64,000 nt of DNA from Persicaria tinctoria. Taxonomy: Eukaryota; Streptophyta; Magnoliopsida; Caryophyllales; Polygonaceae. The stretch is from assembly GCA_037127255.1 (NCBI GenBank), contig JBANSL010000013.1, positions 17,380,688-17,444,687 of the forward strand, given 5' to 3'. The translations under genes and the position numbers were made by a program. This document shows, in pieces, positions 11,584 through 21,335 of the stretch. Within the stretch, counting starts at the first letter, position 1. Every line of letters begins with the position of its first letter. A model generated the notes under the pieces. That model was not told the DNA's origin and ran no database searches. It worked only from the letters and a program-made list of their open reading frames with translations.

Positions 11584-11742
11584 TTAATGCATTTGTGGGT
11601 TTTGGGTTTTGGTCAGCTAGACTAGATTGCGTCTGTGGGTTTTGGGTTTTATTCAGATGCACATGAAGTCCCAGATGGGGTTACTACTGCGTCTTTGTAC
11701 GTAAGTGTGTTGATATGTGGGTCGTCGTACCTTTTTGCTAAT

Positions 11743-11836
11743 AACTGGTATGTCACTTGTTTCAAACTTGACGGGTAATGTTTAAGACATGACGGGTAAT
11801 GTTTAAGACATGACGGGTAATGTTGTTGACATGACA
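11743..11836 (+). repeat. Phased nonamer array F between the two genes (5 copies)
   Basis: AACTGGTAT at 11743, AACTTGACG at 11765, GACATGACG at 11786 and 11807, GACATGACA at 11828; spacings 22, 21, 21, 21. Confidence 0.8.
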
Positions 11837-13216
11837 ATGTCTACGTATTTGTTGATAAGTTTTTCCTAAGTGTCTGTGATTAACAATATCAACAAACCTA
11901 AATAATCCATATCAAACGACAGAGGTAACGAAAGATGTTCAACATTAACGATGACAATAATCCATCTAAAACGACAATCTAAAACATCAATCCCAAACAG
12001 AGCAAAAAGAGGTAGAAATGTCATCAAAACATCGGAATCCAAAGAGAGTATTGATGTTAACGGCAACTACAAACATATAAACCAACAATGTTCACTGCTT
12101 CACATAATGACGAGGGGACTACTTAGGATCGTTGCTGACACCGAAGCCAAGGTGGAAGATAGAGACGCATAGGAGCTGACAGTATGCAGCGATGAAGTCG
12201 TCGTCCAAGCCATCGAAGACGCGGTCCCCCATAGCGAGCTGCTGCATGTACCGGATCGTGTACGGGCCACAGTCTCCACTGAACACGGTCATCATTTGCG
12301 TCAATGGATATTCAGTAACATTACAAAAAATGAGGGAAGCGGGACAAGTACTTACGATTGTTTGTTTTGCGGGATCCCCTTCACGCTGGTGAGGGTGAGG
12401 GGGCAGGCAACATTGGCTTTGTGCTTGGCATGCATCTCCTGGTGGACGACGAACATGGTGGGTAGGACGTGCGTCACGGGCTTCAGCAATTGGGTAAGTT
12501 GGCGCTCTCTTATCAAGTTCGTATCGGGGTCAAACACAAGCATGGTCCATTTGGCGAAGTTGATCTCTAGAGCCACCCAGTGCTCGTTCTTCAAATTCCA
12601 GGGGAGCAGGATGCGGTCCACGGAGGCCCAAGGCTTGGGAAACCGCTCTGGCAGTACACCATCCATGTACAGCTTCAGTTCGTCCTCGACCACCAAGCCT
12701 GTATGACGCTCCAGCAAAACCCGGAAGAAATTGTCGAGCACGACGACGGAGGCGAACATCGGGTCAGTGACTATGGCCTTGCGAAGGATTGCGCATGCCT
12801 GCTCGATGTGCTGCGGAACAGAACTCGCATGTCAGAGGTACATCAGGGGGAGTTGCTCGATATGTGAGGCAACAAAAAAGACTTGCGCGTGGAGGAGCTT
12901 TATCTCAGAGGTTACCCAGTTCGTCGGCGCCTCTAGATCCAGGAAGAACTTTTTCTCGAGGAGGGTACCCTCGATAGACCGTGTAGGACTTGTGCCCTCT
13001 TTCATCCAAGCGTCGTAGGCGTCCAGCTCTGCCCTAGTCAGAAGGCCCAGGTCAACGGCGTCCTTTTTGGTCTTGGACTTGCTCACCCGTGGCTTCTTCA
13101 CAGGCTGAGTGACCTCGTGCCCAGCAAATGCAGGAGTAGCCTTACGGGCTCTCGTCCCCCTCCGAGTTAGCGGCTCGACCTGAGAGGTGTCCTCCGTGTC
13201 CATGTCACCCTGCACA

Positions 13217-13313
13217 CACATGACAACGGGAATACTTGAACATGACAACATGAACATTTCAACATGACAACAGGATACTTTCAACATGACAACAGGAAAA
13301 TTTCAACTGGACA
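13217..13313 (+). repeat. Phased nonamer array G in a protease-gene intron (5 copies)
   Basis: CACATGACA at 13217, AACATGACA at 13239, 13261 and 13283, AACTGGACA at 13305; all spacings exactly 22. It fills the intron between exons 4 and 5. Confidence 0.9.
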
Positions 13314-13470
13314 ATATTAACGTTCGGAGTGAGGTGACATACCTCACTTGTTTTCTGGGTGGGTGCATCGCCGAGGGCGGCCTTCCTCTTCTTATCCATG
13401 CGGCCACCTTTGGGCTTCGTCAAACCTTGGGCATCCCGGTCACCATCGTCCTACACACACGGTTGAAAGG

Positions 13471-13566
13471 GACATGACAATTGGAAAATTTTAACATGAC
13501 ACTTAACCACCATAACATGATATTTGAGTATCAATAACATGACAGTTGAAGGGAATTGACATGCCT
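13471..13566 (+). repeat. Phased nonamer array H in a protease-gene intron (5 copies)
   Basis: GACATGACA at 13471, AACATGACA at 13493, AACATGATA at 13514, AACATGACA at 13536, GACATGCCT at 13558; spacings 22, 21, 22, 22. The last copy overlaps the GC donor of exon 3. Confidence 0.88.
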
Positions 13567-14000
13567 CAGCGCTTGTCTGTTTGGGGACGTGGGCAACGCC
13601 GGCTGTCCCCTTGCCGTCCTTCTTCCCCTTGGGGGGCTTCTTGCCCTTCTTCCCCACCTTGGCCTTCTTCACCTCCTCGTCCTTCTCCTCCTTCCTGTCC
13701 TCAGAAACTCTGTCGGCATCCCCTTTGTCCTGGTTCTTGTTCTCATCCCCTTTGTCCTACTCCTTGTTCTCATCCCCTTGGTCCTTCTCCGTCTTCAAGG
13801 TCAAAGCTTTTTAGCTCGTCCTTCTCCTCCACCATGAGGTTGACGATTAACTCGTACTTGATGTTGTGCTCTTTCGACGCGTACCGCAGGCACCGAGGGT
13901 GGGCATTCACGTCAAGGACGGCAGAAAATTGGGATCGGATTGGATAGAAAGCTTCGTACGCCCACAACTACATAAACCACAGGGCATGGATGTCAATATC

Positions 14001-14115
14001 TGTCCAGTGTAAATATAAGCCTTGTCCAGTTTAAATATAAGCGTGTCCAGTTCAAATATAAAGGTGTCCAGTTAATTTCTAAGCGTGTCCAGTTATATTA
14101 TATGCATGTCCAGTT
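14001..14115 (-). repeat. Phased nonamer array I in a protease-gene intron (6 copies)
   Basis: TGTCCAGTG at 14001 and TGTCCAGTT at 14023, 14044, 14065, 14086 and 14107; spacings 22 then 21 four times. Spacers are AT-rich (AAATATAAG type). This is the reverse complement of AACTGGACA. Confidence 0.92.
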
Positions 14116-15013
14116 GAAATATAAGCTACCTGAAAGGCAAGGGGGAAGCCAGCTAAAAAATATGACGGCCGAGGGCCCTGCACCCCATGCTGGAGCTTGC
14201 GCTCAACATCGTTTTTGAGGAACTCATGGGTCCTCTCATAGCAGTGCCTGCCCCACGGGAATCGCAAGAAACCGTCGACGTCGGCCACCATATTCACCAC
14301 CCATCCATGAATGTAGTTGCGGGGATCCTTCTCAAATAGCACACCCTCAACCAGCATCAGCAACGCATACTTAAACTTCATCGCGAGCGAATGCTGTCTA
14401 CCCTTCATCGCCACTAGGAATGCAACCTCGAACTCTTCCATCCTCATCTTCTCCATCCCAAAGAAGTCCTTGACGGCCGACCTATCCCCATCATTCTCCT
14501 CGGGCAGCAACATGAATGAGCACTTAAGCCCGGTCACCAGCGCGAACTCTTGGATGGAGAACCGAGCTATTTTTCCGTGTATCATGTACCAGCTCTCATG
14601 CTCCTTTCTCGTCCGCAGTTGGCGTTGCAGGACGTAGTGCATCAGTTGGGCTGAGAACTGGACACGGGAACCAAGCCTCGCAATGGCGGCCAATGGGCTT
14701 GCCATCAACTTCTTCCAATCCCCCTCGCTTAGGTAGTTGTCCAGGTTTGCAAGTATTGCCGGCCACCCGTACTGGTTTACACGACCCTTGTAGTGTTGGT
14801 CCTCGGGGACCGCATAGATGGCCTGCAAAAATAACGCACAACTGTCACTCGCACATCGACACTACTATATATTCCTTTGATCAAGACTATGCACACCGTA
14901 CCTCGCCTGTTGTCTGTGAAAGGGGAACTCTTCTTACAGACCGGGAAGTCGACATGTTCGCCTGTCCTTGATATCCTGCAAAATTGGGAAGCAAAACCTT
15001 AGGACTATCAACA

Positions 15014-15065
15014 AACATGACAATAAATGTTATAAACATGACATTTCACTAGTAAGAACATGACA
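15014..15065 (+). repeat. Phased nonamer array J upstream of the protease gene (3 copies)
   Basis: AACATGACA at 15014, 15035 and 15057; spacings 21 and 22. A weaker AACATGAGA follows at 15073 out of phase. It lies just 5' of the protease ATG. Confidence 0.85.
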
Positions 15066-15129
15066 TAATCCAAACATGAGATGTAATCAAGTCTCCCCTG
15101 AACTCAGTCCAATGTTGGAAGGCATCTCA

Positions 15130-15400
15130 AAAGTAAACATTTCGAACTCCCCTTGGCCCTATTTTCATAATACGCAAGCGCATTTCCCCAATTTCCCCAA
15201 TTCCCCCAAAACCCCCAAATCTTCCAATGTCGCTAATTCCCCTAAATCCCCCAATTTCGCCATCCAACTAATTGTTGTTTTCCCCCAATTTATCCATTTA
15301 ACCCCAGCCAATGTTGAAGACCAATTGTTATTTTCCCCCAATTTCCTTTCTATCCCCCTCGTCAATTTCCTTTCGGAAACTTTCCAGCCCTTGATGTGTA
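15130..15400. repeat. Cytosine-run low-complexity stretch in the MULE
   Basis: CCCCCAATTTC-type phrases recur many times. It lies 5' of the protease gene and could be 5' untranslated or intronic. The open frames here follow composition only. Confidence 0.5.
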
Positions 15401-15959
15401 CATGCCGATGGTTGAAACTCACATGACAGAGGGAACCTCATATACCTTTTCGCAACTTACTTGATTTCTACATTCCAAACAATGGCAAACACATTTGGAT
15501 CTGCAACTACAGTTCTCACCCTAATATTATGTTCAATCGGTCATTATTCGGGGGCTTTAGGATTTAGGCTTTACTTACTTGTTGTCGTCACTTGTGTGCA
15601 GGGGCGTTAGGGCTTGATATCCGCTACTTCGTCGTCTCCTCTACCGCCTTGCTCTACTTCTTCTTCGAAACCCTTCCGCTTCTTCCTTCGGTTTTCACAG
15701 TTTGAAATGTATGAGAGAGATGAGAGAGATGTATGAGAGAGATGGAGAAACAATCGGGCTCAACTACCCCTTTAATAAACCACTCTCCTAGGCAGTTGAG
15801 GTGACAGTTTTTTTCAAAACTGTCAACTCTCTCCCCATCAACACGCCTCCCTTTCTCTCCTCCATCAATGCAACCGGTGTCTCTCCTTTGTGTAACCGAT
15901 TGGGATACAAAATTAAAAGAATTTGACCTACCCTTTTGCAAATAATATGAAAAAGGGAT

Positions 15960-16008
15960 AGAGAGGGCAACACAACCGATTTTTTAGGTTAGTTTTGCAA
16001 ATACACCT
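15960..16008 (-). repeat. MULE right terminal inverted repeat
   Basis: Reverse complement of the left end with several substitutions; the 9-mer target duplication follows at 16009-16017. Confidence 0.65.
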
Positions 16009-16199
16009 AAAATATAACACCCCTAGAGAAGATAGTCATCGTCATTTTCAATATTTTTACTCCGTATTATTTTATTTTCTTTAGTGCAATATACAAAACA
16101 ATGTTTAATTATTTTTGAGAAATAACTTCATTCTACAAGTTCAAGAATCGAATTATATATTCTTATATTTTATAATGTAGAATATTGGATTACAATATA

Positions 16200-16390
16200 A
16201 CCGAGCACGGAACCATAAATTAAAATCCGGGTGGATTAGATAAGCTAAATTTTTCTCATAATGTAGTTTTTATGAATAAAACCCATAATTTAATAAATAA
16301 ATGAATATTTTTTTACATATTATTTATTTTTGTAAAAAAGGGGCGAGTTGGAGCGAATCTCAGCCCGCCCCTCGGTCCGTGCATGAATAT
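16200..16390 (-). repeat. Dispersed repeat, inverted relative to 24368-24580
   Basis: Read on the minus strand it starts near CGGACCGAGGGGCGGGCTG and continues through an ATAATATGTAAAAAA block to AATTTAGC. The copy in the EP1-like intron follows the same order with many substitutions. Family unknown; no terminal features identified. Confidence 0.5.
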
Positions 16391-16671
16391 GACATTTATT
16401 CTATCATAATATAATATTTTGTAGTAGGTATTATAATTTACAGGGTAAACTAGATTTCGGATGTTCTTCGCCGCTACGCTTGTTTGAGACGTTTTATGTG
16501 TCCCACATCTTCAGGGAGGCGAATAGGGTAACTGATCGGCTTATTCATATGACTTTGGAGTCGTTTGTCATCTTGGAATTTTGACTTAGAGTTTCAAACT
16601 CTCGACCGGATGGACGTTTTTGGGTGGTGGTACAACTGTGGTTGACACTCCCAAATTCTCACCTTTATTAA

Positions 16672-16932
16672 AAAAAAATCACCCTTAAAATAAAAATTTA
16701 TTGAAATTCACCCATAAATTTATTTTGATTTCAAAGAATTGCCTAACCATTTTCAGAGAATTTGACATTTTTGAAATACTTTTTATACATAAAAATGGTC
16801 ATCGACGGTTAAAAATGGCCATCGAAGGTTAGTTGAAAGAAAATTAAATTTTTGGGTGGTTTTATGTAAACTTTATTTTATGAATGGTTTTGTAAAAACT
16901 CACTTATTTTAAGGGCGATTTTCGGTAATTTA
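16672..16932. mobile_element. Possible small MITE upstream of the PNGase A-like gene
   Basis: AAATCACCCTTAAAATAA on the left is mirrored by TTATTTTAAGGGCGATTTT on the right, with a second AT-rich, ACCCA/TGGGT match inside. No clear target duplication was found. Confidence 0.35.
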
Positions 16933-17113
16933 CCCTAATTTAAAGTACGACTGTATGTAATGTATGATAAACTTAACTTACCAGTCGCTCCCTTGTTCAT
17001 ACCAACCTTCAACCTCCACCCGATCCAAATTCAAACGCCGATTTCATTTGCAAGTGAAACCCAAAGAAACAAATTTCACACTGAAATCGAAATCAAACTC
17101 TGACTCAGATCAG

Positions 17114-18928
17114 ATGTCTTCAACGTCCCTGCATCTCCTCCTAATCTTCTCCATCTCCCTTTTTCTCCTCCCGCAACCCTCCACCGCCCTCCTCCGCCAC
17201 CGATGGGCCTCTCCCCCGCCGGAAAAGCTCAATTCCGCCTCCCCACCAACCGCCTACTTCGAGGTCACCCACCCAATCGACCGCCCCGCCACCAAGTCCT
17301 GCTCTTACGTCCTCCTCAGCCACGATTTCGGCTACACCTACGGCAAACCCCCCGTTTCTGCCGAGTACACCCCTCCCACCGATTGCCCGGCGAAGGAATT
17401 CTCCACCATCGTCCTCGAGTGGTCCGCCACCTGCAAAGGCCGCCAATTCGACCGGATCTTCGGCGTCTGGCTCGGCGGCGTCGAGCTCCTCCGCAGCTGC
17501 ACTGCCGAGCCCCGCCCTAACGGGATCGTTTGGAAAGTGGAGAAAGATATAACGAGGTATTACTCTTTGCTTATGTCCAACCAAACCCTAGCTGTTTATT
17601 TGGGGAATGTTGTTACTAGCACTTATACTGGGGTTTACCATGTGGAGATCTCAATTCACTTCTACCCAGCTGAAAAAGATTCGAACTTTGTATCTGAATA
17701 TGGGAATTGGGCGGATTTGATCATTCCCATCTCGAGAAATTTGCCATTGGATGATGGGATGTGGTTTGAAATTGAGAACTCAACTGATATTGAAACAAAG
17801 GAATTTGAGGTTCCACTCAATGTGTATAGAGCTGTGTTGGAGGTGTATGTGTCCTTTCATGAGGATGATGAGTTTTGGTACTCTAATCTCCCCAATGACT
17901 ACATTGCTGCAAATAATATCTCGGGTGCAGACGGAAACGGGCCGTTTAGGGAGGTTATTGTGACCTTAGATGATGGTGTTGTTGTAGGTGCTGTTTGGCC
18001 CTTCACTGTGGTCTATACAGGTGGGATCAATCCACTTCTGTGGAGGCCGATTACAGGAATCGGTTCGTTTGATCTTCCAACTTATGACATTGAGATGACT
18101 CCCTTTCTGGGAAAGCTGTTGGATGGGAAGACACATAGGATTGGATTCGGTGTCACAAATGCGCTCAATGTATGGTACATTGATGCAAACTTGCATCTCT
18201 GGTTGGACAAGAAGAGTCCAAGAACCACGGGGCAGCTCTTGAGCTACCACGCTCCTGACCTGCAGGTTTCTGTGAAATCAGGTTTTACGGGCTTGAATGG
18301 AACGTTTGTAACGAGAGCAAACCGGTCTGTTTCATCCACCGGCTGGGTGACATCTTCCTACGGCAAGATCAGCACCTCCTTCACCCAAGAGTTTAACTAT
18401 CTTAACCTTATGTTGATGGAAGACAGCGGAAATCTGCAGATAGTAAAGCAGTCCATTGAGTTCAGCACCGGTGTTTCTACCAAGACGCCATCTTCTGAAG
18501 TCGACACATTCCAATCACACAAAAACTTCTCTCTTTACATGTACTCCTCCGAAGTTGATCAGGGCACTCATGGCTACATTGAGGTGGCAAATGTGACACT
18601 AGGATTCAACGAGGACAGGATATCTGACTATGGTTCTGGGAACTCGACAACAAGTTCACTCAAGAACCTGCAAGATGCGCAAGGCATCATGGTTGTGCAG
18701 AACAATTTGGTCGTCAGTGGATTGGGAAGCACACAACAAGTATACGAATACGATAGCAGCAGTGAGGCCTGCTACTTCCGGAACATAAGCAGTTCCAACT
18801 ATACGATTATCTGCGACGAAGTGAGCAGTGAATGCATCCAGAAACCAGGTGCTGACTTAAGTTCTGCTGTTAGCCCTCGGCCGAATTATAACATTGTAAA
18901 GAGTCAGCCGAATGCCTTGCCACTGTAA
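17114..18928 (+). CDS. Peptide-N4-(N-acetyl-beta-glucosaminyl)asparagine amidase A-like (PNGase A)
   Basis: Single exon, 604 residues from the chosen ATG; the family is about 600. PNGase A removes N-glycans from glycopeptides in the acidic secretory or vacuolar compartment. The ATG at 17114 is preferred over the in-frame ATG at 16964 because it is followed at once by a signal peptide (LHLLLIFSISLFLLPQ) and mature sequence beginning near ALLRHRW. The PNGase A domain follows: CSYVLLSHDFGYTYGKPP, then FSTIVLEWSATCKGRQFDRI, FGVWLGGVELLRSCTAEP and VYHVEISIHFYP. Many N-x-S/T sites (NQT, NST, NGT, NFS, NVT, NYT) suit a secreted glycoprotein. The 5' codons are C-rich with strong GC at third positions. 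No frameshift or stop is seen. Upstream and downstream flanks are transposon-derived, so the promoter is probably short. Confidence 0.93.
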   Translation: MSSTSLHLLLIFSISLFLLPQPSTALLRHRWASPPPEKLNSASPPTAYFEVTHPIDRPATKSCSYVLLSHDFGYTYGKPPVSAEYTPPTDCPAKEFSTIVLEWSATCKGRQFDRIFGVWLGGVELLRSCTAEPRPNGIVWKVEKDITRYYSLLMSNQTLAVYLGNVVTSTYTGVYHVEISIHFYPAEKDSNFVSEYGNWADLIIPISRNLPLDDGMWFEIENSTDIETKEFEVPLNVYRAVLEVYVSFHEDDEFWYSNLPNDYIAANNISGADGNGPFREVIVTLDDGVVVGAVWPFTVVYTGGINPLLWRPITGIGSFDLPTYDIEMTPFLGKLLDGKTHRIGFGVTNALNVWYIDANLHLWLDKKSPRTTGQLLSYHAPDLQVSVKSGFTGLNGTFVTRANRSVSSTGWVTSSYGKISTSFTQEFNYLNLMLMEDSGNLQIVKQSIEFSTGVSTKTPSSEVDTFQSHKNFSLYMYSSEVDQGTHGYIEVANVTLGFNEDRISDYGSGNSTTSSLKNLQDAQGIMVVQNNLVVSGLGSTQQVYEYDSSSEACYFRNISSSNYTIICDEVSSECIQKPGADLSSAVSPRPNYNIVKSQPNALPL

Positions 18929-19262
18929 GTAGAGGAGTTGTTTGCTTTATGAACAATCTCCTGCTTCTTTGTTGTACTAATGATTGTAAACACCAAACTT
19001 GTAAATAGATTGTAATGTGAACGTGATTTTGAATGCGAATAATCAGTAATACTTGATCTCAAAAGGGTGACTGGTAGATCATGGATATGTGGATCTTAGT
19101 ACCAATGAGGCGATTTCCAATTGCTCGAGATGATTGGGAACCTTAAGAGTTCATGCCCAAATGAGTTAAGAGTTCATGGATATGTACTAATGTAGTACAA
19201 AACCCACCGGTGGTGCAGTGAGATTTCTACTGCTTTTGCAGAACTTCAAAGTCGCTGATAGA
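18929..19262 (+). other. 3' flank of the PNGase A-like gene
   Basis: TTGTAAA and TGTAAT-type elements at 18980-19020 and GAATAATCAG near 19040 could serve polyadenylation. No other feature is seen before the hAT element. Confidence 0.4.
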
Positions 19263-19270
19263 GTTGGTGG

Positions 19271-19748
19271 TAGGGCTGATATACGAGCTCGAGTAGTAGG
19301 TGTTCAAGCTCGGCTCGTTTACAAACGAGCCGAGCTCGAGCTCGAGCCTTATTTTCTCGAGCCGAGCCGAGTCGAGCTCGAGCTACTCACAAAATGTAGA
19401 TCTGTGATTCATAGTGAATGGAGTCCAAAAGGCAAAACGGCTGACAGACTCTTTAGAAGAAGAGGTTAAATAAAATCTAGGGACAGAACTGTAATTTCAC
19501 TTACGAAACGAGATATACGCCCTATTTACAAGGGGTTAAATAAAACTTATTTACATAGGGTTAAATAAAACATAGGGGAGAACTGTAATTTCACCCATAA
19601 AATGAGTTATACGAGCTACTCGAGCCGAGCTCGAGCTCAGAATTCTGCTCAAGCTTGACTCATATTTAATTCGAGCGAACCCGAGTCGAGTTTTTTTCGA
19701 GCCGAGCCCGAGCCGAGCTCGAGCTACTCGGCTCAAGTAACATCCCTA
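19271..19748. mobile_element. Non-autonomous hAT element (478 bp) with perfect 8-bp target duplication
   Basis: GTTGGTGG occurs at 19263-19270 and 19749-19756. The ends are TAGGGCTGATA and, reversed, TAGGGATGTTA. Subterminal regions are packed with GAGCTCGAG / GAGCCGAG motifs in both orientations, as in plant hAT MITEs. No transposase is present. Confidence 0.85.
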
Positions 19749-19782
19749 GTTGGTGGGCTCCTCCATTCGGCCAGCCCACAAG

Positions 19783-20188
19783 CGGTGCAAATCCTCTACC
19801 CCAAACCCCTACCCCAACTCCCTACCCCACAAAATTATTTTACTTCTAAATTAATATTAAAAAAATTTAAAAAATATATATTTAGCTTCTACATACTTAT
19901 GATAACATATTTGAAAAAAAAATCTTAAAAAATCAACTTACAAAAATTATAATAATTCACAAGAGATAGAAAGATTTTTTTATGTTTTAAAAAGATGTGA
20001 GTTTACTATATATTTTTTTAAAAAAAAATATAAGTTGATTTTTTAAGATTTTTTTTCCAAATATGTTATCATAAGTATGCAGAAGCTAAATATATATTTT
20101 TTTAATTTTTTTAATATTAATTTAGAGATAAAATAATTTTGTGGGGTAGGGAGTTGGGGTAGGGGTTTTGGGTAGAAGATTTGCACCG
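19783..20188. mobile_element. Mutator-type MITE with long inverted repeats and perfect 9-bp target duplication
   Basis: GCCCACAAG occurs at 19774-19782 and 20189-20197. The element starts CGGTGCAAATCCTCTACCCC and ends with its near-complement; each arm is about 165 bp, so nearly the whole element folds into a hairpin. It sits 26 bp from the hAT copy. Confidence 0.88.
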
Positions 20189-20226
20189 GCCCACAAGGCC
20201 ACAACTCCTCTCTTTTCTGACACCAA

Positions 20227-20641
20227 GGGTCTGTTTGGTAGGGTAAGAAGGGGCTTTTGAAGCTTTGAAAACAAACAAACAAAAGCCAGTGTGTAGTGTT
20301 TGGTAACAAGGCATTTGAAAGAGATGTAGTTTAGGAGGTTGTTTGGATGAGCTTTTATTTTCTAAAATTTTGGATCTGGATAAACGAACTTTCGAAGCTT
20401 TGAGAAAGCTTTGGAATCAATTTCCCTGTTATACCCTTTTTTCATATATTCCTCTTTTTTTTTTTTATTGGGAGCCTTTTATTGTCATTTTATCCGAGAA
20501 TAACTATTTATAAGCTTGTAAACACCAAACACTCTCCAAGATTACGTAAGGTTTCCAAAAAAATATAAAAATTAATCCATAACTCCTCACACTATCTCAA
20601 GCTCCGGCTACTGAAAAACCTTGTTTTTACTAAACACACCC
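20227..20641. mobile_element. Harbinger/Tourist-like MITE
   Basis: The left end GGGTCTGTTTGGTA and reversed right end GGGTGTGTTTAGTA match at most positions. Flanking triplets are CAA and TAA, one change from the TAA duplication expected of this superfamily. Confidence 0.65.
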
Positions 20642-21267
20642 TAAGCTTGATGTTTTTATTTACAAAGATGCAACAAGACCTGCATTCAATTGATAGTTAG
20701 ATAAGGCCTAATCTCATCCGGATTCTTTCCTTTTTTGCCAAGCTTTATATATAAACTAATGAACTATTAATCATTTTATTATCGATTAATTTTAGAATAA
20801 AACTTCACTGAAGTAGTCTTGAATTGGAGCATAATACACTCCAATATGAAATCCTGAATGAGTTAATGTTGACCTTCCCTCTCGATTCGTCAAGAAATCC
20901 ACAAGTGTCACTTTCTCGCTAAATCCCCTTGAATTTTTTGAATACTACCCGCAAGTTCTTTTCACTGAGCCATTTCGGAATGGCTCTCGCGCTAAATCCC
21001 CACACATTAACGTAATACATTCAAACTTAACGCCCACAAAATTGATGAGAGAGGTTGACTTTTAATACCTCAGTCAAACCCAAAGAAAATAAGCTAGCTG
21101 AATGCGACTTAACACTGATGAATATAGCACCCTGATATTCCAAAACCCCCTAAACCTTACTGCAAATGGTAATGTTTTATATTTACAACTTGACAAATTA
21201 AATTACATATATATTTATTTGATTTATATTCTTATTTTCATATCTTATCTCACAATCGATCAATTAG
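20642..21267. other. Upstream region of the EP1-like gene
   Basis: No gene seen. A near-palindrome, GAGCCATTTCGGAATGGCTC, lies at about 20970-20990. Confidence 0.4.
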
Positions 21268-21275
21268 TATAAATA
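21268..21275 (+). promoter_or_regulatory. TATA box of the EP1-like gene
   Basis: TATAAATA lies 61 bases before the ATG at 21336, placing transcription start near 21300 and giving a short 5' leader. Confidence 0.65.
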
Positions 21276-21335
21276 GAGTGCAAATTAAAAAACGTTATCA
21301 TATAGCCACAAAGATCACAAACAAAACCCCCCACA

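Larger units (their letters stand above)
12119..14955 (-). pseudogene. DUF1985 / Ulp1-like (C48) cysteine protease gene of the MULE
   Basis: Six exons read on the minus strand: 14955-14902 (ATG start), 14822-14130, 13967-13565, 13450-13343, 13209-12356 and 12278-12119, about 757 codons. Exon 2 carries the DUF1985-like domain (VTGLKC, ILEV-type core, FPWGRHCYERT). Exon 3 begins WAYEAFYPIRSQF and runs into a Lys/Asp-rich repeat. Exon 5 has the catalytic His and Asp (NEHWVALEINF, LVFDPD); the splice to exon 6 restores the catalytic Cys in SGDCGPYTIRYMQQL. This is the plant transposon-borne SUMO-protease-like family. Defects: exon 3 is off frame by one and has an in-frame TAG in its repeat, exon 5 has TGA at 12834-12832, and the exon 3 donor is GC rather than GT. 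Exon limits were set by eye from splice signals and domain continuity. Confidence 0.85.
8302..16008. mobile_element. Mutator-like element (MULE) with transposase and DUF1985/Ulp1-like gene
   Basis: The left end (AGGGAAATGCACAAGGTAAC...) and the reverse complement of the right end (AGGTGTATTTGCAAAACTAA...) align as degenerate terminal inverted repeats for about 48 bp, sharing TAACC-AAAAA, CG and GTGTTGC blocks. Flanking 9-mers AAAATATAT (8293-8301) and AAAATATAA (16009-16017) match at 8 of 9, the MULE target-duplication length, although they are AT-rich. Inside are a MuDR-type transposase on + and a spliced DUF1985/Ulp1-like protease on -, converging at 11.5-12.1 kb. Both genes are broken by a few stops or frameshifts, so this copy is defective. 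Confidence 0.85.

Noticed and set aside
15076..15426. 116-codon frame rich in Pro/Asn/Ser in the MULE
   Set aside because: It arises from repeated CCCCCAATTTCC-type low-complexity DNA, and the opposite strand is also open; no protein support.
16964..17113. Upstream in-frame ATG for the PNGase A-like gene
   Set aside because: It would place about 50 residues before an obvious signal peptide; the ATG at 17114 directly precedes the hydrophobic leader.
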